This document shows, piece by piece, positions 32,839 to 43,900 of a DNA stretch of 64,000 nt. The translations under genes were made by a program, and so were the position numbers. Source of the stretch: Endocalyx cinctus (Eukaryota; Ascomycota; Sordariomycetes; Amphisphaeriales; Apiosporaceae). The notes beneath the pieces are model-generated. The model did no database searches. It was given only the letters and a program-made list of their open reading frames with translations, and was not told the origin of the DNA. How positions within the stretch are numbered: position 1 is the stretch's first letter; each line of letters begins with the position of its first letter. Where the stretch lies: positions 186,001-250,000 of the forward strand of contig BCKC01000012.1 of assembly GCA_001600455.1 (NCBI GenBank), given 5' to 3'.

Positions 32839-34019
32839 ATTTTCCTAATCGTTGCGAGGTCTTTTCAGGTAAGTATTCAAAGTCTTTAAGCCTCCTTTAT
32901 CCTGCTGGATTTCTCGATTCTTCTTTCTTTGTTTGCTTGTTGAACGTTTGCTGTTTCTTCATATGTGATGAGTTTGTGACGGTCTCTGTCCATAAAGGAT
33001 GTTTAGTAATATATAGTTCATATCAAATGTTAAGTCATATGTTTGTCATATTATTTCTTCTCTGCGTGGGGATAACATTCTCAATATTTAATCGTGTCTT
33101 AATACTAATGTATGGTATTGATGTATAGGACTATATCGTAAGTGGTAGATATGTATAGACTGGATTGGATTAATCGAGCACGACGCCTGCAGCTGGATTT
33201 GGGAAATAAAAACAGGAAACTACGTGGCCCGCTCCGAAAATGTGTCTGCATCCATGGATTGTCGACGTGTCCCAGTATCTGCAGCTAGTAAATCGGTTAA
33301 TCGGCTTCTCAAAACTTCTTGTATATTAGCCAACTTAGATGGATATCGTCGTATGTAGGTTAAAGGGATTAAGCTATGGGGTTCTTCAAACATATTAGTC
33401 AATGACCTGTGTAAGAAGAGCAATATCTACATATACTATGTACATCTACGCAAGTTTACTACGGATATCCTTTCATTTCCCACGTGGGATTTCGTCGATA
33501 TCGTGAAATCCGATTTCTACCCAGTGAGAAAATGGAAAAGTGAGATGGGAAATGAATAAGGCATTTCATAACCAATGGAGAACCCACATTAGAGAGGAGA
33601 TAGGGAAAATAAACCTGCAGAACCTGTAACTTAATTAAAACTAATCAAAAAAAGAAGTGTCGGTGAAGTTTAAAGTGAAGAAATGAAATCTTTTTTTCTT
33701 CTGCCGGCCGAAATGCGCGAGACTAGACCCAATTCGAGGAGATTAGCGAGTCAAGAGAAACAAGAGAGTGTCTAAAAGAATTTTCAACCCCTTCACTCAT
33801 CAATTTTATATTGGACACCCTTTAAGGCCCAATAATTGGAGAATTAGAATTAGGTACCAAGAATTTTGATTTTGATTTTTGATTTCTTTCTTTTCTTACT
33901 ATGACATGAAAAAAAAGGCTTATCTGTAAAATTCTTCATAGGGCTTATTTTTCAATATTAGAAACACAAATTTGATCATAAAAATAAAATAAAATAAAAA
34001 ATCAAACCCCCCCCAAAAA
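32839..34019. other. Intergenic region
   Basis: About 1.2 kb. AT-rich, with a short A/C-rich leader (AATAAAATAAAATAAAAAAT, then CCCCCCCC) immediately before the RRM gene. No other gene is supported. Confidence 0.5.
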
Positions 34020-34609
34020 ATGACAGATTCTCCTAATTGGCGGGATTCGTCTAACTGGCGGACCCCAGGTTCTTCGGCGCCCACGAACCGCTCTACTCCC
34101 ACCAAATCGTCCGGAACCTATCAGGACCGGACCCCGGGTTTAGAATGGCGGAAGAAGAAGGACCAGACCGACGACAGGGCTGCCCCTGCCAGGTCGTCCC
34201 CTTCTTCGTGGCGAAGGAACGACAATAACAACAGCAACAACAATAACGACTCTACCACTACTAATTCTCCAGGTTTCGAGTCCGGCTTTCGTCCGTCTGA
34301 TCGTCGAAGGACGCTCGGACCTAGGCAGAAGGACGAAGAGGATGCCTCCAAGGCCATCGCCGAAGGGAGACGTATCTACATCGGTAACCTGCGGTATCAG
34401 GCCAAGCCCGAAGATATCGAGGACGTGTTGAGGGCCAACGATCTCGGCCACTTCGTCAAGGTTCATATCTCTATCGACCCCTTTACCGGAAGAAATCCTA
34501 GCTATTGCTTCGTCGAGTTTCCGGATAGAGAGTCAGCTGACAAGGCCATGACGACCTTGGAGGTTCGTCTGCCTACCGTTTTTTTTTCTTGTTCTCTCTC
34601 TTGATTATC

Positions 34610-34642
<33 letters not shown>

Positions 34643-35347
34643 AAGCTGATTGGAAAACCACGTGACCACCAAAAAATAGGGAAAACCGCTACTGGGAAGG
34701 GAGATGAAGTGCCGTCCGTGTCAACCGAAAGGTTCGGTGACGGGAGGACGTCGCAGCGAGGCTCCGAATCGGTGGGGCGACTGGTCTAACCGCGGCGAAC
34801 GGGAATACGACCATGAGACGCCCGAGGATGCCGCCCCCGCGTCGTTTGATAGGCATCGAAAGGATTTTACCGGCCTGAGGCTCTATGTCGGCGGCTTACC
34901 GAGGATGCACGACCAGTCTACCAACTTTAAAGAGATTAAAAGCCTCTTTGAAGGTTTTAACGTGTAAGTGTTTTGTGACCTTGTTTTTTTTTTTTTCTTT
35001 CTTTCTTTCTTTCTTTCTTTAGCACATTCAGACATAAACTTGGAAAGGAAGCAGAAGGGCAAGGGATAGGGCTAGGCTGAAAAAAGAATTATAGGGACGC
35101 TATCAGCAAGAGGATCACGGCGCACGAGCGGTTGCTAAACAAAGCAGGTCATCACGACTACTGCTTCGTAGACTTCGCCACGGCGGCCGAGGCCAAGAAG
35201 GCGTTGGAGACCATGAACGGCAAGCCTTTCCGCGGCGGGAGGCTAAAGGTATCGTGGGCGGGCGGACAATCGTCCAAAAATCGAGAACGGGAACAGCTAG
35301 ACGAGTCTGCCGACGCTGCTGCTGCTGCCACTACTTCTCCAGCTTAA
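34020..35347 (+). CDS. RNA-binding protein with two RRM domains
   Basis: Three exons: 34020-34562, 34680-34963, 35095-35347, giving 359 residues. The N-terminal 115 residues are Ser/Asn/Arg-rich and disordered. RRM1 (about 118-195) has RNP2 RIYIGNLRY and an RNP1-like PSYCFVEF, and crosses the first splice site as MTTLE then GKPLLGREMKCRPC. RRM2 (about 247-335) has LRLYVGGLPR and HHDYCFVDF, and ends GGRLKVSWAG. A short Glu/Ala tail follows. The first-intron acceptor was chosen at 34677-34679 because it restores RRM1; an upstream AAG acceptor (near 34644) would shift frame and stop at 34789. The specific RNA target is unknown. Confidence 0.87.
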
Positions 35348-36516
35348 AACAGGGAGAGAAAGACAGAAACAGGATACTGTTACAATCTCGTCTGATCCTG
35401 GAAGAAGAAGAAAAGATTACATGGGATGAAAACTGTACGAAAGAATTGTACAAACTCAACCCAACCCACACCCGTTCGGGGCTCTTGTGTGATGATTTGA
35501 CTTCGAAAATAGCGGGTGACGTCTTTTTTATCTCTTTTCTTGATAGCCTCGTAAGTGTATTCGTAGAACTTGCGTAAACTTCTTTAGGCAGCATTGATCA
35601 AAGCGACTTTAGCTCGTACGTTATAAAAATAAATGAATGAATGAATGAAAATAACGTATCAATACGTAATTGTACGGTTCGGATACTTATACTTATCTGT
35701 CACCTCGCAATAGTTAACAGTAACTGCGTAGACGTTTTGATTATGTCTAGATGGCCCTGGATATCAATTATAGATAACAAGACACATCGGATTCATCATT
35801 GGAGCACCTTACTGACCAAGTGTTCTGTAGCTTCGATATATCTCAATCTCAATCTCAATCTCAATCTCAATTCTTTTCGCTTGAGTCTCTTAGGCCTTTT
35901 ATTCAGTCGAACACAGTTAATACTATGCTTTTAAACCCCTTGTCATTACTCCACTTCCGCTTTTTATTTTGAATTGATTAAAGGCTCAGACAGACCCGTT
36001 CTGTAAGCTGTACTATGTAGGTAAGCTTCGAACCTCTAATCTATCCGATCCTTGTGAATATACGGAGGACCTGCCAATTTCGGTAATTAGTAAATTGTAC
36101 TTGCAATAGTAGCCTACCGCTCAAAAGGACTTCTTTTTTTTCTTTCTTTGTCTTTATCCAGTGGCTGGTAAAGTAGACACAATATTAGTGTAGATAGTAA
36201 CACGCTGTAGTAATCGGTATTATGATACCACTAACGGGACGGGACATATCGTCAACAAACTACAGCATACATGTATGAATACTACACGCTGAATTCTGAA
36301 TTCAAAGTGGGGTCAAATTGTTGATGCCTGGAGATCATTTTCATCCTCGTATATTTGGCTTGCGCGGCTAATTAATTATCTCTTCACATAAAAATCTCCA
36401 GTCTAATCCGTGGCACGGAAATCATTGAGGGATCCATCGAGATTAAACAAAATACGAAAAAAAAAAAACAGAATTAGCAAAATTTAAAAATAAAATAAGA
36501 AATTACCAATTCTAAG
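35348..36516. other. Intergenic region
   Basis: About 1.2 kb AT-rich spacer with a five-copy hexamer repeat (35841-35870). No gene is supported. Confidence 0.5.
35841..35870. repeat. Hexamer microsatellite (TCTCAA)5
   Basis: Five exact tandem copies of TCTCAA, downstream of the RRM gene. Confidence 0.9.
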
Positions 36517-38043
36517 ATGACTAGGCGGATAGTGGAACAGCAACATGGGCGGGTCGAACCTCCACAGTCGCAACCGCAGCAGCAGCAGCAGCAGCAGCAG
36601 CAAATATCGAACAAGGATAAGAACCAATTACCCAGCCGCATGTATTCTAGCGCCTTTGGGATCACCATCCGAACCAAGTCCGTTCACGACGCAGACCGAG
36701 AGACGGAAGAGGAAGAGGAGAGGAAGAAGAAGGAATTCTTCACCATCATCCGCGCCGGTCTCCTCATCCCGGGCGACGGCGAGCCCGTCCAAAACGGCGC
36801 CCTCGTCATCTCGGAGCAGACCATCGCCTGGGTCGGCTTATCGTCCGCGATCCCGTCCCGGTACACGCTCGCCGCGCACCGGACCTTTTCGGTCCCTTAC
36901 CTGATGCCCGGCCTGTGGGAATGCCACGCCCACTTCGAAGGCTCCACGAACGGGCTTTCGATCAACGAGATCGCCGCGCAGCAGGAGCTCTCCATCACGG
37001 GCCCGCACCCGGGCACGGCCGGCGCCCGCCTCGCCCGCGGGTGCTGGGAGGCCCTGCAGCGGGGTTACACCTCGATGCGCGACCTCGCCGGTTGGGGTTG
37101 CGAGATCGCGCCCGCCGTCGCCGACGGGTCCATCGTCGGCCCCAACATCTACTCGGCCGGCGCCTGCCTCAGCCAGACGGGCGGGCACGGCGACCGGTTC
37201 GGTTTCCCCGCCGGCGACGTCCTGCTGAGCACGGGCGTCTCGCAGGTCGCTCCGGGCCACTTCGGGTCCTCGACGATGAGCCTGCTGTGCGACGGCGTCG
37301 ACGACTGCCGACGGGCCGTGCGGCTGCAGATCCGGCGCGGCGCGAAGTGCATCAAAGTGTTCGCCTCGGGCGGGGTCCTGTCGGAAGACGACGACCCGGC
37401 CCGCGCGCAGTTCAGCGAGGAGGAGCTCCGGTGCGTCGTCGCCGAGGCGGCGAGGCAAGGGCTCGGCGTCTCCGCCCACGCGCACGGGAAACCGGGGATC
37501 CTGGCGGCCGTGAGGGCCGGCGTGATCACGACCGAGCACAACTCGTTCGCGGACCGCGAGTGCGTCGACCTCATGAAGGAGAAGGGCGTGACGTACGTGG
37601 CGACGCGGACCATCGTCGACGTGCTCCTCGAGTCGGGCGGCAAGGGGCTCACGCGCAAGCAGTGGGCCAAGGCGCGGGAGTGCGGCAAGCACCACGAGGA
37701 ATCGTACAAGATGGCCGTTGCGTCGGGGTTGCAGATCGCGCTGGGGACGGATACCTCCCCCGGGTTTAACATGGCCGTGGAGCTCGAGTACGCCGTCAAG
37801 GCCGGCATGACCAACTTGCAGGCCATCAAAGCCGCTACCGCGAACGGGCCGTTGACGTTAGGAGCTCGGGCGCCGAAGTCCGGGCAGTTGAAGGCCGGCT
37901 ACGACGCGGATGTGCTGGGGTTGGTGAAGAATCCCGTTGAAGACGTGAAGGTATTGCAAGATAAACAGACAATCGGATGGGTATGGAAAGGCGGTAGGTT
38001 GTTTAAGGGACCCGGTGTTGGTCCTTGGGGTGAGGACGTATGA
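36517..38043 (+). CDS. Ochratoxinase-like metal-dependent amidohydrolase
   Basis: Single exon, 508 residues. The catalytic domain starts near residue 75 (FTIIRAGLLIPGDGEPVQNG). Metal-site motifs are in order: GLWECHAHFEG with His137/His139; AKCIKVFASGG with Lys280 as the expected carbamylated Lys; SAHAHG (His321/323); TTEHNSF (His341); and ALGTDTSPG with Asp412. It ends VWKGGRLFKGPGVGPWGEDV. Motifs and spacing match the amidohydrolase group that includes Aspergillus niger ochratoxinase, which hydrolyses the amide of ochratoxin A, a detoxifying reaction; relatives include peptidase-like enzymes. The first 41 residues include a poly-Gln run (about 20-29) and no homology, so translation may begin at Met42. 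No signal peptide is obvious. The substrate here is inference. Confidence 0.88.
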   Translation: MTRRIVEQQHGRVEPPQSQPQQQQQQQQQISNKDKNQLPSRMYSSAFGITIRTKSVHDADRETEEEEERKKKEFFTIIRAGLLIPGDGEPVQNGALVISEQTIAWVGLSSAIPSRYTLAAHRTFSVPYLMPGLWECHAHFEGSTNGLSINEIAAQQELSITGPHPGTAGARLARGCWEALQRGYTSMRDLAGWGCEIAPAVADGSIVGPNIYSAGACLSQTGGHGDRFGFPAGDVLLSTGVSQVAPGHFGSSTMSLLCDGVDDCRRAVRLQIRRGAKCIKVFASGGVLSEDDDPARAQFSEEELRCVVAEAARQGLGVSAHAHGKPGILAAVRAGVITTEHNSFADRECVDLMKEKGVTYVATRTIVDVLLESGGKGLTRKQWAKARECGKHHEESYKMAVASGLQIALGTDTSPGFNMAVELEYAVKAGMTNLQAIKAATANGPLTLGARAPKSGQLKAGYDADVLGLVKNPVEDVKVLQDKQTIGWVWKGGRLFKGPGVGPWGEDV

Positions 38044-38169
38044 ACTTTTTTTTTTTTTTCATTTGATTTGCATCAGAAGAGACATGAATATACTCTAGGC
38101 TCTAGGATATAGAAGAGAGAGAGAGAAAAAAAAAAGTGAACATGACATTAATATAATTTAACATTTCAA
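38044..38169. other. Short convergent spacer
   Basis: 126 bp between the convergent amidohydrolase and bZIP genes, with T13 and A9 tracts. No feature beyond likely polyadenylation sequence. Confidence 0.5.
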
Positions 38170-39547
38170 TCATAACTCAATAACCAGCCTATCGTCACCC
38201 CTAGCTTCCCGGAATCTATTGGTGGATTCTATTAAATCGTTACATCCCTTTAACAAAACGGACCATTTCTTGACGAAAGTCTCGCTCGCTTCCCAGTCGG
38301 TCACGGACCAAGGCTCACCCCATACGACCAAACCGCTCGTTTCCGAGTGACTGAGCCCTTCGTAGAGACCGCCGACGACGTCGACGCAGAGGTCGTCGTG
38401 ATCGATCTTCCCTTGAAGGAGTAATAAATTATCGCGCATCTGCGGCCACGGTACCGTGTCTATCCACGGATCGTGCGGTATGGATCGCTGCAACGGCGTC
38501 GGCTCCAACGTGGGCGGTACCGTGTCCGGACAACACGGGAAATCTTTCACGTTGAAGGCGGCCCCGCACTCTAGCGGGAGGCGACCGAGCAGGTTAAGGA
38601 TACCCATGTTCGTTAATATGGCGCGCAGCACGTTGTACTGAACTAGAACAAGCAGCCGGTGGTCGGCGGACAGCGGGAAGAAGAAGGACGGGACCGTACC
38701 GTCGTCCTGCTCGTCCGCGATGAGGTACGGTATCATGGGAGGGATGATGCGCTCCTGGTTCCCGAAGCAGATATTTTCGGCTCTGCTCTGGAGTTTATTT
38801 AGAAGGGTGGACTGGTAAGTTAGGACCTCGTCCGAGGGCCGATGCGGTAGTGCGGCTTTATTTTCCGCCTCTACCCGGGCCTTCCGGTCTTCCCAGTAGG
38901 AAAAGGGTTTAAATTGGAGATCATGCGCGATTGAAGTACGCGGTTCAGGTTTGATATACTCTGTGATTGACGGCCGGGATACCGGTGGATTTCTTATAGG
39001 GGTAGAAGTAGAAATAATAGTGGTAGGGATGTTAGTAGTGATAGGAGTTATAGTACCGGTAGTAGTAGAAGTGGCGGTGGATGTAGAAGATCCGAGCGTG
39101 CTATGATGTCGTGCACGCCTCGAAGAAGCAGACGATTTATCTCCAAGTTCTTTTTGAGCTGCTTTCCGTCGTCCTTTTAATTTAATTTGAACGTTGTCAG
39201 TTTTTATGAAATGAAACGTTGTGGGTTTTATTGTACTTGTTTTATTAAAGTGAAAAAATACGATAAAAATAAAAATAAAATAAAACAAAAAAAAACCGAT
39301 TCAATAATAGACTTACTCCATGCTCGCTGGTTTAATCTGTTTTGTCTTCGCCTACGTTCAGCTGGATCTGAAAGGCCAGTCCAGTCATCATCCATCGTCC
39401 TGGCCTAGGATTGTGTAAGTATGCGCTCGAGTTGTATTGCGACATTAAGTAGAAACTGGGGGGGGGGGGGGGGGGAATAATTACCATATGGTCATGAAAT
39501 CTTCGTACCTCGCATAGACCCTCCATGGTCGCCAGGTCCATATCCAT
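38170..39547 (-). CDS. bZIP transcription factor with DUF3425 domain
   Basis: Exons 38170-39173 and 39317-39404 are certain by homology. A short first exon 39509-39547 (13 codons) joins in phase; if it is not used, translation starts at ATG 39395 (360 residues). The basic region spans the splice site: DDWTGLSDPAERRRRQNRLN, then QRAWRRRKAAQKELGDK. No clear leucine heptads follow, as is usual in this group. After a Thr/Ser-rich linker comes DUF3425: IIPPMIPYLIADEQDDGTVP, SFFFPLSADHRLLVLVQYNV, LPLECGAAF, PTPLQRSIPHDPWIDTVPWP and a C-terminal NRFREARGDDRLVIEL. It is a nuclear regulator found across Pezizomycotina; the targets are unknown. The 18-base G tract lies in the proposed first intron. Confidence 0.85.
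39458..39475. repeat. G18 homopolymer
   Basis: Eighteen consecutive G on the plus strand (poly-C on the coding strand), within the first intron of the bZIP gene if the upstream exon is used. Length may be assembly-sensitive. Confidence 0.8.
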
Positions 39548-39684
39548 TTTCAAACATTCAGCATAAAGACCGAAATTTCCGGACGGTTGGAGAAAAAAAA
39601 GAGAGAGAAAACAAGACAAACTTTTCGGAGGACGGGAATTGACAAATTTGTCAAAATTTCGTTGAACGGATAAGCTCGGAAAGG

Positions 39685-39729
39685 TATTTGTGTGTGTGTG
39701 CGTGTGAGTGTGTGTGTGTGTGTGTGAGC
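39685..39729. repeat. GT-rich microsatellite
   Basis: Imperfect (GT)n with CG/AG interruptions. Confidence 0.8.
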
Positions 39730-40626
39730 GTATGCAAGGGAAAAAATAAAAAATAAAAATTAATAAATAAAAAATAAAATAAAATAAAAAATACGAGTAG
39801 AAAATGCGCGCTGCTTATTATGCATAAGCAGGATTTTGAATGAGCATTTCGTCTTTCTGATCTCTCTGATCTTTTAAAAGCATGAATTCAAAACATGGGA
39901 AATCATAAAAGGAAAAGTCCGGAAAATATAAATAATAATAATAATTATCATCTCACACAATCTACACGACCAATAATGGGCATGTTATTGAATCTGACAA
40001 AATTACTATAGCCAGAAACAGTTAAACCTCAACCACTTTGGGTTTCATCACACGCACATACATGTACCAAAAAAAAGAAATAAGAAAGATTGAAAAATGT
40101 AAAGAGAAGAGGAAGGTAAGGAAACGGAAGGGAAGAGAGAGAAAAAAAGAGAAGAATAAGAAAAGAAAAGGAGTGAAAGGAAAAGAGAAGGAAGAAAAGT
40201 ACCGGAAGCCGACGAGGTCGGGAATTCAATAAGAAGAAAAGACCAGTCAAATACTTGCATACGTCTGAGCTGATAAAGTGATGTAACAGAATGTAACGTA
40301 TAATGTGTCCTACATATAATCCAATCCCATATGGATACCTTGGACAGCTAGGCTAGGCAGATTAGGCCTGCTAAATACGCTGTTATGTACCTAACGTAAG
40401 CACCAATAAGTTCTCTATCCTGCAATCGGAATAGCTTACCTGTACGCTGCTTATGCTACATCCATTTGCTTGTCTACGCGTCGTAAGAAGAAAAAAGAAG
40501 AAAAAAGGTGGCATCATCAATTCGTAATTTACTTGATTATTTACCTAATTATTATATCGACTATATAGTATATATACGTATGTATATATCCATTACACTA
40601 TGTAATAAATTAACGGTATATATTGT

Positions 40627-40652
40627 ATTATATATATATATATATATATATA
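40627..40652. repeat. (TA)n microsatellite
   Basis: About 12 TA units just before a TACGGAGTA word. Confidence 0.8.
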
Positions 40653-40918
40653 ACTGAACTTACGGAGTATACAAGAATTGTTGGACTACAAGTAGATCCA
40701 TTTTTCTATATAAAGAACAACGTTAACTCCACCTTCTCCACGGATATAATCACTAAACTATTATCCACTACTTCTAGCTTTTTCTCGTACGTTAATCTAA
40801 TATATCTAGGTAGGTATGTATATATGTATATATTTCATCAAAGTTCCGGCGGTTAACGTATTCTAATCACCCCCGATATTTCCTACCTAATTCATAAATT
40901 TCAATCCGAAAGGAGAGT

Positions 40919-40954
<36 letters not shown>
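40919..40954. repeat. (TTTC)n microsatellite
   Basis: About nine tandem TTTC units. Confidence 0.85.
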
Positions 40955-40955
<1 letters not shown>

Positions 40956-43900
40956 AAGGGGAGGTGATTCTAATCTCGAGAGACGACTACGACGCTACTC
41001 GTACGTATTCAAAGCACTATTCTACTAGCTACTTACTAAGTCCATAAAGCACTAAATTCAGCTAAGCTAGGAAAGGTGTCGATCGAGATTCTCTCCCGTC
41101 GTGACCCGAGGCAGCTCTATCTACTATACGGGCCGAAACAGCCGAGCCTCGGGACGGCACACTAAAAAGCTTGTCATTCCGTGGTATATCGTCGTTTTTT
41201 GAGGTGGATATATTACTTTTTACCTTCTCCAAGACGGCCTGCGCGAAGCCTACCTAGGATTGTATAAATATACTCATGTGGAACAAAAGCCTTTTTGCGA
41301 TGCCTTTATTTCTGTGGGGCCCACTTACGTTAATAGTGAAATGTCGACACTATGTTTAAGCTTTTGGTCCTAAGCAAGGATCCGTATAGATTCGTCGACT
41401 CCCTCGCGATCAGCCACCTCTCTCGTAGTTTAGCGATATATCCGACAAGGACATCCTGAATTGTCAAAGCTGCCAAGCTACCCGCTCGACTGGATGTTTG
41501 AGCGGAAGAACTCGGTTTCCAGGAGCGGCATCAACATCAGCGTTTATACCCCGCCGAATGCACGGGAAAGATGCCGTAGGGGAATAAGTTTCGACGTACA
41601 TCAGCTTACATATTTTCTTGCATCCCTCTCCCTTCCTCTAGCTCGCCCTGGCCCACCTCTCCGCGACTCGCTGACCTCGCAGGGCGGAACCGGTGGACCA
41701 ACTCGGACTAGAAAGCGGTAAGCATCTCAATATTCTGCGCCCTTCGGGACTAGCGGGACAATGCTCTGGATTACGGACATCTCGTGACATCCAGATATTA
41801 TCAAGAACAGCCTGGTGAAAGATCTCAGCAGCAGGACCTTATCTACAGAGTGAACAAAATCCAAGGGCTATGGAACGATGAAGGGACGTTCGAGCTGCTT
41901 AAGCAGATTGTTGGTCTTTTTTTTTTTTTTTTTTTTTACGTTCGGTGCCTAAATTCTATAATTATATCTAATCCCTTGCTTCTTAGAGACGTAGCTGCTG
42001 GGAAATATGTTTTGGGCTTATTTTGTCGTTCCGAAGCATTTGAGGGGACCAAATTATCAATGAACCCTTGTGCAATGACGCACTTGATACCATGGCAAAG
42101 AGAGAAAAGCTAGTTGAAGTTGCATAGCGCTATGAAGCTGAACTTACGATATACCTTCGAGTCTACTGACTTGCGCCGATGGTCGACATATGAGATACGA
42201 TGCATTCGGACTTAGATGGGAAACGCACGAGGGAGATATATAAAATGCATGCGAGCCTCATCCTTTTCTTTCTACATACGATACCTCTCTCGAACTTCTA
42301 AGACGGTATAATTTGGAAATACTTAGATCATTGATGCCAAACCTGTTTTACGGTTACGTTACATTACCACAATCTTTTATATGTATCTTCGCAGTTTGTT
42401 ACCAACCCTGTTTCATGCCGTGCGTGCTCGTAATCTGCGACGACAATTCCTGTGCTGACTTCGCAGAGAATGAAAGCAATCATATCCTCTATATGATCAA
42501 GCCTATCAAGGGCGCGTGAGCTACATACGCATTAGAGGAGGTTCACATCGAACTATTGGTGCCTACGGTCTCCAGGGGCATCGCCCCTCTGCATCGTCAG
42601 CCTTTTTCCCGCCCGCATCAAAATAATAAGTATGGAAAGTGGCATTCATAATAGTATGAAGGTAAGTCAAACACGTTACTTAACAGCAGGCCAATCAAAA
42701 TACACAAGTTAACTCAAGTCTTGGCCATATATTATATCTAAGTTAAATCTTAAAATTCATAATTTCTATTTCAATAATTTTTTTTTCTTTCGATGGCGCC
42801 ATCCAGATCGCCTCGAGTAGCCAGACGATACGGCGTTATTCCCGTTGCCATAAATACACCGGTCACCACGAAGGATTTTGCATGTAAGCTATGCGAAGAC
42901 CTTGCAGTAGGTTCAGTTGGGTTGGCTAGAACGTAGGTACCGGCCACATCGCGGCGGCCAGGAGCGAGGCACCAACAGCGAGAGATGTTGGTCGGGCAAG
43001 AATACCACCGTATCACAGACAGTACGTGTGCGCACCTGCATACACACTTTCTTGCCTGCCCGGTTATATGGGGGCGTAAAATAGATACGGCCGGCATATC
43101 CTCCATGCTGAGTTCATGATGTTCGTTTTTCGCTTGACCAGGACGGCAGAGGCGTATTATACGATGGTCACAAATGCGAACATTACATTATAAAGTCACG
43201 TAATTACCTACAGTTAGTCCTAGCTTTACGCACCCGTTTAACTCTCCTTTACGCACTGGTAGTCCACTCCCTAGGTCGGTGATATCCGGATCGGCCTTTC
43301 AGCAAGGGTTAATAATCATAGCTGGGAATGTGGTTGGTGCACTAGCGTACGGCTCCGCTCCTCCCGCGAGACAGTGCAGGTATTTAAGTGACCCCCCCAA
43401 CGCGTCAGCCGATCTTCCGGTGAGTGATAGGGTTTTTCGCTGTCCACATTGGGTTTTATTTGACACTACTAAACACATTTAAAGGGGAGAGAGAAAAAAA
43501 AAAAGCAGATCTTCGAATCAAACGCGACGCACGGGTATAGCGACTTTCGTGATACCCTCCTGCCGGGACGAATTAGGAAAATGCAAATGCGTGGCTTGCT
43601 GAGCACGTCGGTACGTCGAGCATGCACGTAGACGCAACGGGTCCCCCATCTTCGCAGCCTGCTTATTCTTTTTCTTTTTCCCTTTTTTTTTTTTTTTTTC
43701 CTCCACCCTTTTATTGTGAGGCGGACGAATCATCTCGGCGGATTTCCTCAGCCTGCTTGCTTTCACGCATATAGATGACTCATCCCTGCATAGCATCATT
43801 TCTTTTGGGATATGTTATCTTGCTTTTTCAAGAAAAAAAAAATAGGTGAATTTCTGCGAGAAAATAGACATGGGGTGACGAAGACTGGTACGTCCGCATT

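Noticed and set aside
35132..35577. Separate downstream ORF after the RRM gene
   Set aside because: 35095-35347 is the third exon of the RRM gene; the overlapping second ORF is an out-of-frame shadow running into the 3' UTR.
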